Of a DNA stretch of 64,000 nt, positions 25,863 through 35,271 are shown piece after piece. Where the stretch lies: assembly GCF_012999535.1 (NCBI RefSeq), contig NZ_JABBWV010000004.1:1-64000 (forward strand), read 5' to 3'. The notes beneath the pieces were generated by a model, which ran no database searches, was not told the origin of the DNA, and saw nothing but the letters and a program-made list of their open reading frames with translations. The DNA is from Microbispora sp. H11081 (GTDB lineage: Bacteria > Actinomycetota > Actinomycetes > Streptosporangiales > Streptosporangiaceae). A program made the translations under genes and the position numbers. How positions within the stretch are numbered: position 1 is the stretch's first letter; each line of letters begins with the position of its first letter.

Positions 25863-25891
25863 TTGCACTCTCAGGGGGAGAGTGCTAAATA
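25863..25891 (+). promoter_or_regulatory. groEL promoter with overlapping CIRCE 1
   Basis: TTGCAC (25863-25868), 17 bp, TAAATA (25886-25891) form an excellent vegetative promoter. The same bases form a CIRCE operator, GCACTC-N9-GAGTGC, extended on one side to GAGTGCTAA. HrcA bound here would block RNA polymerase directly. Confidence 0.9.
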
Positions 25892-25898
25892 CTTGTTT

Positions 25899-25920
25899 GG
25901 CACTCTGAGGTCGAGAGTGA
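25899..25920 (+). promoter_or_regulatory. CIRCE element 2
   Basis: GCACTC, nine bases and GAGTG form a second CIRCE just after the probable transcription start. Its outer positions are less perfect than in the first copy. Together the two give tight HrcA repression of groEL. No hrcA gene is in the window. Confidence 0.85.
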
Positions 25921-26000
25921 CAACAACCGGGATCGGGGCGATGGGGCCCGCGCAGGGATAGCGGGTCCAAGCCGTCGCGGGCGTCGGCTCGGTCCGTTGA

Positions 26001-27653
<1,653 letters not shown>

Positions 27654-27675
27654 TCCATAGTCTTCCTCGTCTCAG

Positions 27676-27710
27676 CGGAAGGGCGGTTCCCACGGGAACC
27701 GCCCTTTCCG
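27676..27710 (+). terminator. groEL terminator
   Basis: GGAAGGGCGGTTCC and GGAACCGCCCTTTCC pair around a CACG loop, and the TTTCCGTTT tail follows. It lies 22 bp past the stop. Confidence 0.85.
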
Positions 27711-27882
27711 TTTCCGCTGTGGCGTCGGGCCAGGTGCCCGGCCCGCGCCTGGCAGTCATCACGACTGGTGGCGGGCGAATCCCAGCCGCTCCGGGCGGCG
27801 ACGTGGTTCCGACGCCGCCGGCCGGCGGTCCCGGCCGGCGGCGGTCCCCCGGTCCTGGCGAAAAGCGTGCTCGCCCCCGCTG

Positions 27883-28677
27883 TCAGCGGGCGTAGCGTCC
27901 GGCGGGGCGGGCGAGGGACAGGCCCGGGATGAGTTCCTGGCGGGCGTTCTCGTACTCCTCCCACTTGGCGTACTCCGGCAGCGAGGGAATAGTGACCAGT
28001 TCGCCGGCGTCGAGACCGGCGAGCCCGGCCCGCGCGGCGTCGTGGGGCGACATGACGGCCTCCTTGGGCAACTGGTCCAGTTCGATGCCCGAGCCGTCCC
28101 AGATCGCCGTCTCCAGCGCTCCCGGCACCACCACCTGCACCCGGACGCCGGAGCCGGCGAATTCCTGCGCCAGAGCCTGGGTGAACGCGATCACGTAGGC
28201 CTTCGTCCCGCTGTACACCGCGCCCACGGGCAGGATGTTGAGGGCGAGGGCGGACGAGACGTTGACGATCGTGCCCGAGCCCCGGCCGGCGAACGCCTTC
28301 GCGGCGGCGGCCGCCAGCCGGGTGACGGAGGTCAGGTTGAACGTGACCAGCCACTCCAGCCGGTCCGGGTCCGCCGCGGACAGCGGGCCGAACAGCGCGC
28401 TGCCGGCGTTGTTCACCAGCATGTCGATCGAGGGGTCCGCCGCCAGGCGGTCCTCGACGCTCCGCATGCCCTTCGGCGTGGACAGGTCGGCGCTCAGCAC
28501 CGAAACCTCGACGCGGAAGCGCTGCGCCAGGTTCGCCGCGGAAGATTCCAGCCGCGCCTGGTCGCGAGCGACAAGCAGCAGGTCGTGCCCCCGCGCCGCC
28601 AGTTCCTCGGCGTAGGCGGCGCCCAGGCCTGCGGTCGCGCCGGTGACGAGTGCCGTACCTGTCTTCTGTGTGGACAT
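27883..28677 (-). CDS. short-chain dehydrogenase/reductase
   Basis: Predicted 264-residue NAD(P)-dependent SDR. The cofactor motif is TGATAGLG (GxxxGxG), followed by NNAG and the catalytic Ser-Tyr-Lys (VSSALA...YSGTKAYV). Length and motifs are those of classical SDRs. The C-terminus (LSLARPAGRYAR) is not diagnostic, so the substrate is unknown. A ribosome-binding GAGGAAAG precedes the ATG. Two TAGAT-N10-ATCTA palindromes lie upstream, so the gene is probably under a local repressor not encoded here. Confidence 0.9.
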   Translation of the reverse strand: MSTQKTGTALVTGATAGLGAAYAEELAARGHDLLLVARDQARLESSAANLAQRFRVEVSVLSADLSTPKGMRSVEDRLAADPSIDMLVNNAGSALFGPLSAADPDRLEWLVTFNLTSVTRLAAAAAKAFAGRGSGTIVNVSSALALNILPVGAVYSGTKAYVIAFTQALAQEFAGSGVRVQVVVPGALETAIWDGSGIELDQLPKEAVMSPHDAARAGLAGLDAGELVTIPSLPEYAKWEEYENARQELIPGLSLARPAGRYAR

Positions 28678-28709
28678 GGTCGTCTTCTTTCCTCGGTGGA
28701 TGTGGCCCG

Positions 28710-28731
28710 TTAGATGTCATGTGTAATCTAA
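28710..28731. promoter_or_regulatory. palindrome TTAGAT-N10-ATCTAA upstream of the SDR
   Basis: Six-base arms separated by 10 bp lie 33-54 bp before the SDR ATG, in the probable promoter region. The 16-bp arm spacing (about 1.5 turns) fits a dimeric repressor such as a TetR or MarR protein. Confidence 0.6.
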
Positions 28732-28843
28732 ATTTCCGCGCTTGCCAACTTCGGCGCTTGTGACCAGGCGTACGGCCGGCGGCCGGTGCAGAGCGTGGGC
28801 GCCTGGGTGGGGGCGGCGGGCGGGGGTTATTCCGTCCGGTCGC

Positions 28844-28865
28844 ATAGATTGTTAGTGGCATCTAT
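28844..28865. promoter_or_regulatory. second palindrome ATAGAT-N10-ATCTAT
   Basis: The arms TAGAT/ATCTA and the 10-bp spacer are the same as in the first palindrome 134 bp away, while the spacer bases differ. That pattern is expected for two sites of one protein rather than chance. Confidence 0.6.
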
Positions 28866-29056
28866 CACGTAGACGCCGCGAGGCGGGGGCCTGCATGATT
28901 GGCTCATGCCCGACGCCTCGCCTGCCCTATGAGGTTCGAACGATCACGCCGTCGCCGTTGCTCGTCAGCCGTACCTGCCGTGGCTGTGCGACCCGACCAC
29001 CTCTGCGACGTGGTGCCTGGTCCGCGCGTCCCCTGGCGAGCAGGAGACCACACCCC

Positions 29057-29899
29057 GTGACCTGGTCCATCACAGACGACCCAGAAGTGTTCCGCTCCGA
29101 GGCGGGGTCGTTCCTCGCCGCGCGTCCCGATCTGCACACCATGTTGCTGTCCGGGCTGGAGGCGATCGAGCGACTGCGGTCCGGGGGCAAGAACCCGCCC
29201 ACGGTGCTGGGCTGGTGGCAGGAACCGGAGGAGACGGCGACGACGGCCGCCTTCGTCTGGGCGCCGCCGCACCTGCTGGCCGCGAGTCGCCTTTCCCAGG
29301 TCGCGGCAACGCACCTGGCCGAACTTCTCTCCGCCCAGGCTCACCCGTTCACGCAGTTCCTGGCCGACGCCGCGTCGGTCCATGCCTTCTCCGAAGCGTG
29401 GCGGACGACCACCGACTCCACGCCGAAGGACGGACCGCACCTGCGCCTCCACCGTCTCGAACGGCTCGTGGGCCCTGACGTCGCACCGCCAGGGGCGCCG
29501 CGGGAGGCGACCGACGGTGACCGGGCTCTTCTCCACGACTGGTGCACCCGTTTCGTCATGGAAGCCGGCTCGCTCGGAGCCGATCTCGACGCGTTCGTCG
29601 ACGAGCGGCTGAGCCTGGGCGGCTGGCGGTTGTGGGAGGTCGGGGACGAACCCGTGGCCATGGCCGCCATGACGTCGGTGGTGGCCGGTGCGGCCCGCAT
29701 CACTCCCGTCTACACGCTGCCCGTACACCGCGGCCGGGGCTACGGCTCCGCCGTCACCACAGCCGTTTCCCAGGCGGCTCGCGACGCCGGTGCGGAACAC
29801 GTACTCCTCTTCACCGACCTCGCCAACCCGACGAGCAACAGCGTCTACCAGCGCATCGGATACCGCCCCGTCCTGGACTACCGGATCGTGGTGCCCTGA
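29057..29899 (+). CDS. GNAT family N-acetyltransferase
   Basis: Predicted 280-residue GNAT protein. The C-terminal acetyl-CoA-binding motif A is VYTLPVHRGRGYGSAVTTAVS (RGRGYG), followed by VLLFTDLANPTSNSVYQRIGYRPV, the usual closing strand. The N-terminal half is longer and less typical, like a partial second GNAT fold. The GTG at 29057 follows AGGAGA at 9 bp. The next gene, another GNAT, starts 64 bp downstream, and both may be co-transcribed. Substrate unknown. Confidence 0.88.
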   Translation: MTWSITDDPEVFRSEAGSFLAARPDLHTMLLSGLEAIERLRSGGKNPPTVLGWWQEPEETATTAAFVWAPPHLLAASRLSQVAATHLAELLSAQAHPFTQFLADAASVHAFSEAWRTTTDSTPKDGPHLRLHRLERLVGPDVAPPGAPREATDGDRALLHDWCTRFVMEAGSLGADLDAFVDERLSLGGWRLWEVGDEPVAMAAMTSVVAGAARITPVYTLPVHRGRGYGSAVTTAVSQAARDAGAEHVLLFTDLANPTSNSVYQRIGYRPVLDYRIVVP

Positions 29900-29963
29900 C
29901 ACCGCAATCGACGAAAGGCCGTTCCGGACAGGCGATCAACGCACTACCGGTGAGGGGACACCC

Positions 29964-30797
29964 ATGACGAACGTATCGAGCGGAGCCGATGAACGGCTCA
30001 CGGCGGCCGCGCCGGGCAACGGTGCCCTCCGAGACCTGCGGGACCCCGGGAGCATGGCCCGCGTGACCGCCAACTTCCGCCAGTACCTCACCGGCTGGGG
30101 CGTGGCGGACCGCGGTGAGGGTGACCTCGACTACTTCCGCAGCGGGCTGGCTCAGCCACAGTTCAACGGAGTGGTCCGGGTCCGCTCCCTGGACGCGGTA
30201 GAGCAGATCTCCGCCACCGCGCGAGATCGGCTCGCGGGAGTGCCCTGGTGGTGGTGGGTCGGCCCGGACAGCCCCGCGGGCACGTCGCTCGCCCTGACCA
30301 CGCACGGAGCACAAGAAGTCACAACGCTGCCCGTGATGGTCAGATCGCTCGACCAGGCCGTGGATCCGGTCGATCCGCCGGCCGGCCTGCGGATCGAGGC
30401 GGTGACCGATCACGACCGGCTGCCGGAACTGGTGCGCACCTACAGCGCTTCCATGGGCGTCGCACCGAGCCTCGAACCCGACATCGTGCGGATCGAGTCG
30501 CGACGCCGGGACAACGCGGACATCGTCCGCCTGGCGGCGGTTCTCGAGGACCGTGTGGTCGGGACGACCACAGTGATCGCAGCCCACGACGTGGCCGGGA
30601 TCTTCCTCGTCCACGTCGCGGACACGCATCGCCGGCGCGGCATCGGCGCGGCACTGACCGCGGCAGCGCTCCGCGTGGGACGGGACCGCGGTACGCGGCT
30701 GGCGGCACTCGCCGCGAGCCCGGCCGGTGAGCCGCTGTACCGGCGGTTCGGTTTCGTCGAAGTCTCGCGGTACCGCCTCTTCGCCTTCCCCGCCTAG
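29964..30797 (+). CDS. GNAT family N-acetyltransferase
   Basis: Predicted 277-residue GNAT protein. Motif A is IFLVHVADTHRRRGIGAALTAAALRVG (RRRGIG), with a C-terminal strand EPLYRRFGFVEVSRYRLF. The N-terminal half (TGWGVADRGEGDLDYFRSGLAQPQFNGVVRVRSLD) looks like a degenerate GNAT repeat, as in two-domain members. GAGGGGAC precedes the ATG at 29964. It is downstream of another GNAT gene but the two are not close paralogues. Confidence 0.88.
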   Translation: MTNVSSGADERLTAAAPGNGALRDLRDPGSMARVTANFRQYLTGWGVADRGEGDLDYFRSGLAQPQFNGVVRVRSLDAVEQISATARDRLAGVPWWWWVGPDSPAGTSLALTTHGAQEVTTLPVMVRSLDQAVDPVDPPAGLRIEAVTDHDRLPELVRTYSASMGVAPSLEPDIVRIESRRRDNADIVRLAAVLEDRVVGTTTVIAAHDVAGIFLVHVADTHRRRGIGAALTAAALRVGRDRGTRLAALAASPAGEPLYRRFGFVEVSRYRLFAFPA

Positions 30798-30861
30798 CGT
30801 GATCCGCGGCGAGCCGATGACCTTCCTGTTGTCGATCGAGGCCGCCGACGCCAGGGCGAGG

Positions 30862-32847
30862 TCAGCGCAGCTCCTCGGGCAGGTCGCGGCTGTGCAGGAT
30901 GGCCAGCGACGTCACCGCGCGGGTGAGGACCACGTAGAGGCGGGCGAGGCCGCGCTCCTCCGCCTCCGCGACCTCGGCGGGCTCGGCGACGATCACATGG
31001 TCGTACTCCAGGCCCTTGGCGAGCGTCGCGGGCACGAGCAGCACCCGGTCGTCGCCCGTCGAGTCGGGGCCGAGCACCGCGTGCGGCACTCCCGTGGCCT
31101 CCAGGGCCGCCGACAGCGCCGGAAGAGCCGCGTCCGCGGCGATGACCGCGACGGAGCCCTCCTGCGCGAGTGCCCGCGCCACGGTCTCGGGAAGGGCGGC
31201 GGCGACGTCGGCCTCGCGGCGTACGGACAGGGAGCCCGCGCCGGGACGCAGTGAACGCGGCGGGGCGAGCTCCGGCGCGACGGAGGGCAGCAGCCGTGCC
31301 GCGAAGTCGAGGATCTCGCGGGGCACGCGGAAGCCGAGCGTGAGCTCGGTGACCTCGCCCGACGGCTGACCGAGGTGGTCGAGCACCGTCTTCCACGAGC
31401 GCGCCGACCAGGGCGTGGTGCCCTGCGCGAGGTCGCCGAGCACGGTCGCGGAGCCCGTGCGGCAGCGGCGTCCGAGCGCGCGCAACTGCATCGCCGACAG
31501 GTCCTGCGCCTCGTCCACCACGAGATGGCCCTGCGACGGCGTCCGCTCGATCAGGTCGGCGAGCTCGTCGAGCAGCGCCGCGTCCGCGGCCGTCCACTTG
31601 GCCGACCGGTGCGACTTGTACGGCTTGCGCCACAGGACGAGCTCCTGCTCCTCCGGCGAGAGATCCGACCGGGCCGCTCTGGCCAGGAACTCCGGGTCCG
31701 ACAGCAGCCGGAACAGCACCTGCTCGGGGACGAGCTTCGGCCAGACGGCGTCCAGCACGGCCTTGACAGGCTTCGACCTGGCCACGGCGTCCTGCACCCG
31801 GTCGTCGGGCGACTCGCCGCGCCGTTCCATCTGGACGAGCACGGCGTGGGCGAGCCGCTGGGCCAGGGCGGCGCGGCCGGGGCCGTACCTCGTCGTGCCG
31901 CGCAGCGAGGCGACGATCTCGCGCACTTCGTAGTCGGGCACCCGGTAGCGGTTGACGCCCTTGGTGAAGAGCACCCCTTCGACCGGCTTGGTGACGTGCA
32001 GCCACAGGGCCCGCCGCACCACTTCGGCCATGCGGGCGTCACCCTTCACGGCGGCCGTCGCGGGGTCCTCCGGATGGGCGTGGTCGCCGAGGACGCCGGC
32101 CACCGTCGTCTGGTCGACCTTCACCTCGCCGAGCGCGGGCAGCACCGAGGAGATGTAGGCGAGGAAGGCCCGGTTGGGTCCCACGATCGTCACGCCCGAG
32201 CGCGACAGCTTCTCCCGGTGGGTGAACAGCAGGTAGGCCGCGCGGTGCAGGCCGACGGCCGTCTTGCCGGTGCCCGGCGCGCCCTGCACGCAGACGGTCA
32301 CGCCGAGGTCCGCGCGGACGATCTCGTCCTGGTCGGGCTGGATGGTCGCGACGATGTCCCGCATGGGGCCGGTGCGGGGCCGCTCGATCTCCTCCGTCAG
32401 CAGTCTGCTCTGCCCGAGCGCCCTGCCGTCGAGCGGTTCGTCCTCGTACGCCGTGAGGTCGCCGCCCTGGTAGCCGAACCTGCGGCGAAGCCTGACCCCC
32501 ATGGGGTCGGCGGGGCTGGCCTGGTAGAAGGCGCGCGAGATCGGAGCGCGCCAGTCGATCACGAGGGGCCGGCTGCTCTCGTCGTGGACGTGCCTGCGCC
32601 CGACGTAGACCGTGTCCGGCAGGTCGTCGCCGGGCGCGCGGTCCAGCCGGCCGAAGAACAGCGGCGTGTCGGGATGGTCGGCGAGGGCGGCCACTCTCTG
32701 GTCGAGCAGGCCCTGCAGGACCTGTTGCGACACCCAGTCGCCTGCGGCGTCCGCCGACAGCGACTGCGCGTGCTCACGCATCGCGCGCAGGGCGGCGCGT
32801 GATGCCGCCAGATGGGCGCGCTCGTCTTCGAGCACATTTCCGGGCAT
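30862..32847 (-). CDS. HelD-like RNA polymerase-recycling helicase (UvrD superfamily)
   Basis: Predicted 661-residue superfamily 1 ATPase. Walker A is GAPGTGKT (189-196) and Walker B is VVDEAQDLS; the typical HelD phrase VYVGRRHVHDE...PLVIDWRAPISRAFYQ precedes them. The N-terminus (ERAHLAASRAALRAMREH) is a helical coiled coil that in HelD inserts into RNA polymerase to release stalled complexes. The protein is somewhat shorter than mycobacterial HelD. GAGGAG lies before the ATG at 32847; the much longer upstream frame reads through repeats and is not used. Some actinomycete relatives (HelR) give rifamycin tolerance, but no rifamycin-associated element is visible here. Confidence 0.88.
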   Translation of the reverse strand: MPGNVLEDERAHLAASRAALRAMREHAQSLSADAAGDWVSQQVLQGLLDQRVAALADHPDTPLFFGRLDRAPGDDLPDTVYVGRRHVHDESSRPLVIDWRAPISRAFYQASPADPMGVRLRRRFGYQGGDLTAYEDEPLDGRALGQSRLLTEEIERPRTGPMRDIVATIQPDQDEIVRADLGVTVCVQGAPGTGKTAVGLHRAAYLLFTHREKLSRSGVTIVGPNRAFLAYISSVLPALGEVKVDQTTVAGVLGDHAHPEDPATAAVKGDARMAEVVRRALWLHVTKPVEGVLFTKGVNRYRVPDYEVREIVASLRGTTRYGPGRAALAQRLAHAVLVQMERRGESPDDRVQDAVARSKPVKAVLDAVWPKLVPEQVLFRLLSDPEFLARAARSDLSPEEQELVLWRKPYKSHRSAKWTAADAALLDELADLIERTPSQGHLVVDEAQDLSAMQLRALGRRCRTGSATVLGDLAQGTTPWSARSWKTVLDHLGQPSGEVTELTLGFRVPREILDFAARLLPSVAPELAPPRSLRPGAGSLSVRREADVAAALPETVARALAQEGSVAVIAADAALPALSAALEATGVPHAVLGPDSTGDDRVLLVPATLAKGLEYDHVIVAEPAEVAEAEERGLARLYVVLTRAVTSLAILHSRDLPEELR

Positions 32848-32922
32848 GCGGAAGCTCCTCCGGACATGACGAGGACAGGACTGGTGGAAGCGGGAAACAC
32901 AAGAGCTTAGCGACCGATCCCC

Positions 32923-33294
32923 GTGATGCCGAAACGGTATTCCTCGCGCGTGTCGTCGTTCGGCGTGAGGGGTATCTGTACCCGGGTGACGCGCACCGTG
33001 GTTCCTCCGGCGATCCAGGCGGCGGCGAGCCTGTTGCTCGCCACGCTCTGGGGGTTCGCGGTCTTCGGCGGGTGGAGCACGCAGGCCTTCTGCACGACGA
33101 GCCTGGGGCCCTCGCCGGACTGCGCGGACCGGATCGCCTCGGTGGTCGCGTTGTCCGTGCTGGTCGGGGTGGTCGCGGCGGGCGCGACGGGGGTCGCGTG
33201 GCTCGGCCGGCGCGAGTCGCTGTACGGCGCCGCCGCGGTGGCCTGGGTTGTCGCGCTGGTGGTGCTGTTCGTCGGCGGCCTGGCCGCCCGATGA
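32923..33294 (+). CDS. small membrane protein of unknown function
   Basis: Predicted 123-residue protein with three hydrophobic segments (AIQAAASLLLATLWGFAVFGGW, IASVVALSVLVGVVAAGATGVAW, YGAAAVAWVVALVVLFVGGLAA). Between the first two lies an external-looking loop with two Cys (CTTSLGPSPDC). GTG at 32923 or ATG at 32926 can start it. It is divergent from the HelD-like gene with a 75-bp gap. No family recognised. Confidence 0.65.
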   Translation: MMPKRYSSRVSSFGVRGICTRVTRTVVPPAIQAAASLLLATLWGFAVFGGWSTQAFCTTSLGPSPDCADRIASVVALSVLVGVVAAGATGVAWLGRRESLYGAAAVAWVVALVVLFVGGLAAR

Positions 33295-33305
33295 CCGGGC
33301 CCCCG

Positions 33306-33401
33306 TGACCTGGTCACTGTGACCTGGCCCGTGGTGACCTGGCCCGTGTGACCTGGTCAGTGTGACCGGGTGGGCGTGACCGGGTGGGCGTGACCGGTCG
33401 G
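33306..33401. repeat. 14-bp tandem repeat
   Basis: TGACC starts units at 33306, 33320, 33335, 33349, 33363, 33377 and 33391: spacing 14, 15, 14, 14, 14, 14. Units read TGACCTGGCCCGTG, TGACCTGGTCACTG or TGACCGGGTGGGCG. It begins 12 bp after the small membrane protein stop. Confidence 0.85.
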
Positions 33402-33712
33402 AAGACTTCCCGGCGGGCCGAGGGGGGTGTGCCTCTCCCCGGCCCACGCGGGCATCGTCATGCGGTAGTGGGGTGATTTGTCATGAGATGTGCCGTTGCG
33501 TGAGCTTCGGGCGCGCGCAGCAGCGGGATAACGGGCGGCGACAAACCGAGACCAGGACGAAAAATGCGCATATTGCGTGATTTGCCTCGTCTGTTGGGTA
33601 TTGCCGCCATCGCGACTGCATCATGGAGGGGTAAAGGCGCGAGGGGGTGATGTGGTGACAGCGCCGAAGGGTATCTCCTGGACTTAGCCGCGCCCGGCGC
33701 CCGGCCGAGCCC
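33402..33712. other. 310-bp intergenic stretch with possible micro-ORFs
   Basis: After the 14-bp repeat there is no long reading frame. A 28-codon frame at 33564 has a plausible ribosome-binding site and is listed separately. A 10-codon GTG frame (33655) follows closely. Nothing else is supported. Confidence 0.4.
33564..33650 (+). CDS. candidate 28-residue peptide
   Basis: A short frame encodes MRILRDLPRLLGIAAIATAS followed by WRGKGARG. A hydrophobic helix is flanked by basic residues, like a short membrane-active or leader peptide. CAGGAC lies 6 bp before the ATG. The support is the ribosome-binding site and the non-random amphipathic character only; there is no family match. Confidence 0.3.
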   Translation: MRILRDLPRLLGIAAIATASWRGKGARG

Positions 33713-34582
33713 TTATTCGGGGGCCTGGATCTTGCCGATGCCGAGGGTCGTGACGGAGGGCAGCAGGCCCGACTCGAACACCGCCCCGAGCAGCGGCAGG
33801 TTGAGCTCGGCCAGTCGCCCGGCCCCTTCCTCACCGAGCGTCCGCCACGGACCCGCGGCCAGTTCGTCGGTCATGCGCTCCACCTGGTCGCGCAGCGCCC
33901 GCCCCTCGGGGGTGGCGTTCCCTTCGCCGTCCACCAGGCCGCGTACGGCGAGCCGTTCGCGTGCGGCGGCCCACTCCTCGTCGGTCCATCCGCGGCCGGC
34001 GAAGGCGTCCGCCGGGGCCGCCCCGACGGCGGAGAAGGAGACCAGGGCCTCGCACGCGTCGAGGCCGGCGGCGTGCAGGGCCGTCAGGTGGCCGTCGCCG
34101 CGGTGCTCGCGCAGCACCGTGTAGGCCTGCCACAGCGCGAGGTGCGGCTCCTCCGGCCACGGAAGGTCGAGGTTGGCCGCGGCGAGCGGCCGGTGGGCGA
34201 CGTCCACGCTCTCCGCCGCCCGGATCGCCAGTTCGGCCGCCTCCTTCACGCCCTCGTCGATCCGGCCGCCGAGCAGGCCGCGTAGCGTCCGGTCCATCGC
34301 GCGCAGTCGCGCGTCGAGCACCTGCCGGGGCGATGCCGTCGCCCAGATGTCCGGGACGAGACCGGCGATCATGCTCGGGCTGAAGCTGTAAAAGGTGGCG
34401 GCCACCAGCGCCGGGCCCGCCTCTCCGAGCGGCGCGGTGCGCCAGGCGAAATAGCTCGGCCACCGGGCCGAGACGTCGTAGCCGAGCGCGGCGGCCTCCT
34501 CGGAGGCCTGCGGGCTGTAGTAGAGGGTGGCGTGGACCGGCTCGATCTGATGCCACATGGTGCGGGCCAGGCGTGCGGACAT
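33713..34582 (-). CDS. SCO6745-family protein
   Basis: Predicted 289-residue protein resembling the SCO6745 family of actinobacteria. It opens with ARLARTMWHQIEPVHATLYYSPQASEEAAALGYDV, contains a central segment with PSMIAGLVPDIWATASPRQVLDARL, and has a winged-helix-like C-terminal part (WTDEEWAAARERLAVRGLVDGEGNATPEGRALRDQVERMTD). No biochemical function is established. The ATG at 34582 follows GAGG 8-12 bp upstream; an extended frame to 34642 overlaps the divergent gene and is not used. It is divergent from the CGNR gene by about 30 bp, so they share a control region. Confidence 0.85.
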   Translation of the reverse strand: MSARLARTMWHQIEPVHATLYYSPQASEEAAALGYDVSARWPSYFAWRTAPLGEAGPALVAATFYSFSPSMIAGLVPDIWATASPRQVLDARLRAMDRTLRGLLGGRIDEGVKEAAELAIRAAESVDVAHRPLAAANLDLPWPEEPHLALWQAYTVLREHRGDGHLTALHAAGLDACEALVSFSAVGAAPADAFAGRGWTDEEWAAARERLAVRGLVDGEGNATPEGRALRDQVERMTDELAAGPWRTLGEEGAGRLAELNLPLLGAVFESGLLPSVTTLGIGKIQAPE

Positions 34583-34616
34583 CCCAGGAACCTCACTGTC
34601 TATATAAGCTATGCCA

Positions 34617-35261
34617 GTGACGATAGAGCCGTGGCGCATCACTGGTCAACCAGAAATAGACAGTTATGTCGGGCGCTGGGCGGAGCTCGCCGTCCTCCTG
34701 GTGAACGTCCTGGCGGTCGACGCGTCGCACGGGCGTCGCGTCACGCCACCCCAGACGGGCGAGGAACGCCTGGCCGCGATCCTGGCCGGACTCGCCGCCG
34801 CCGGTCGCCCCGCCCCCGGACCCGCCCAAACCGGACCCGCCCAAACCGGGCACACAGATACAGGGCTCACCGCCGCGGGCGCCGACCGGCTCGCGGAGAT
34901 CGCCGCCGAACTGCGCCCCTTGTACGGCGCGGGGGACCGGCTGCCCGAGGCCGCGGAACGGCTCAACGACCTCCTGGCCCGGCACGGCGCCGTGCCCACG
35001 GTGTACGCCGACGACGGCAAGCTCAAGCTGGCCTTCCACCGCTCCGGCGCGACGCTCGTGGACGCCTGGGCGGCCGACATGGGCACGGCGCTGGCCATGG
35101 TCGCCGGGGTGGGCCAGGGGGCGCGGCTCGGCGCGTGCGAGGCCGCCACGTGCTCCCTGGTCTTCTTCGACACCACGCGCAACGCCTCGCGCCGGTTCTG
35201 CGACCTGTCGTGCCAGAACCGGGCCAAGGCCAGCGCCTACCGGGCGCGGCGCCGTACGTGA
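34617..35261 (+). CDS. CGNR zinc-finger regulator (CQNR variant)
   Basis: Predicted 214-residue protein. The N-terminal stress-induced/ABATE-like domain is followed by a C-terminal zinc finger ACEAATCSLVFFDTTRNASRRFCDLSCQNRAKASAYRARR. In this family the last pair normally reads CGNR; here it is CQNR, a Gly to Gln change. Four Cys ligands remain, so metal binding should persist. A repeated stretch (PAQTG x2) lies near residue 75. TAAGCT lies 6 nt before the GTG at 34617, which supports a leaderless start; the ATG at 34611 is the alternative. The finger suggests DNA binding. Confidence 0.85.
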   Translation: MTIEPWRITGQPEIDSYVGRWAELAVLLVNVLAVDASHGRRVTPPQTGEERLAAILAGLAAAGRPAPGPAQTGPAQTGHTDTGLTAAGADRLAEIAAELRPLYGAGDRLPEAAERLNDLLARHGAVPTVYADDGKLKLAFHRSGATLVDAWAADMGTALAMVAGVGQGARLGACEAATCSLVFFDTTRNASRRFCDLSCQNRAKASAYRARRRT

Positions 35262-35271
35262 CCCGAGGAGG

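Larger units (their letters stand above)
28678..29056. other. 379-bp region between SDR and GNAT genes
   Basis: It holds two inverted repeats with TAGAT/ATCTA arms (listed separately). A reading frame back to 28895 extends the first GNAT protein but is Arg/Pro-rich without start signals, so I treat it as non-coding. Confidence 0.5.

Noticed and set aside
28895-29056. 54-codon N-terminal extension of the first GNAT protein
   Set aside because: It is Arg/Pro-rich without a ribosome-binding site; the GTG at 29057 has AGGAGA in place.
30862-32960. rifamycin-associated element upstream of the HelD-like gene
   Set aside because: The GGGGCTTGC palindrome is not present in the promoter region.
32848-33447. 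N-terminal extension of the HelD-like protein
   Set aside because: It reads through the 14-bp repeat and the opposite gene. The ATG at 32847 has a good ribosome-binding site and the family start.
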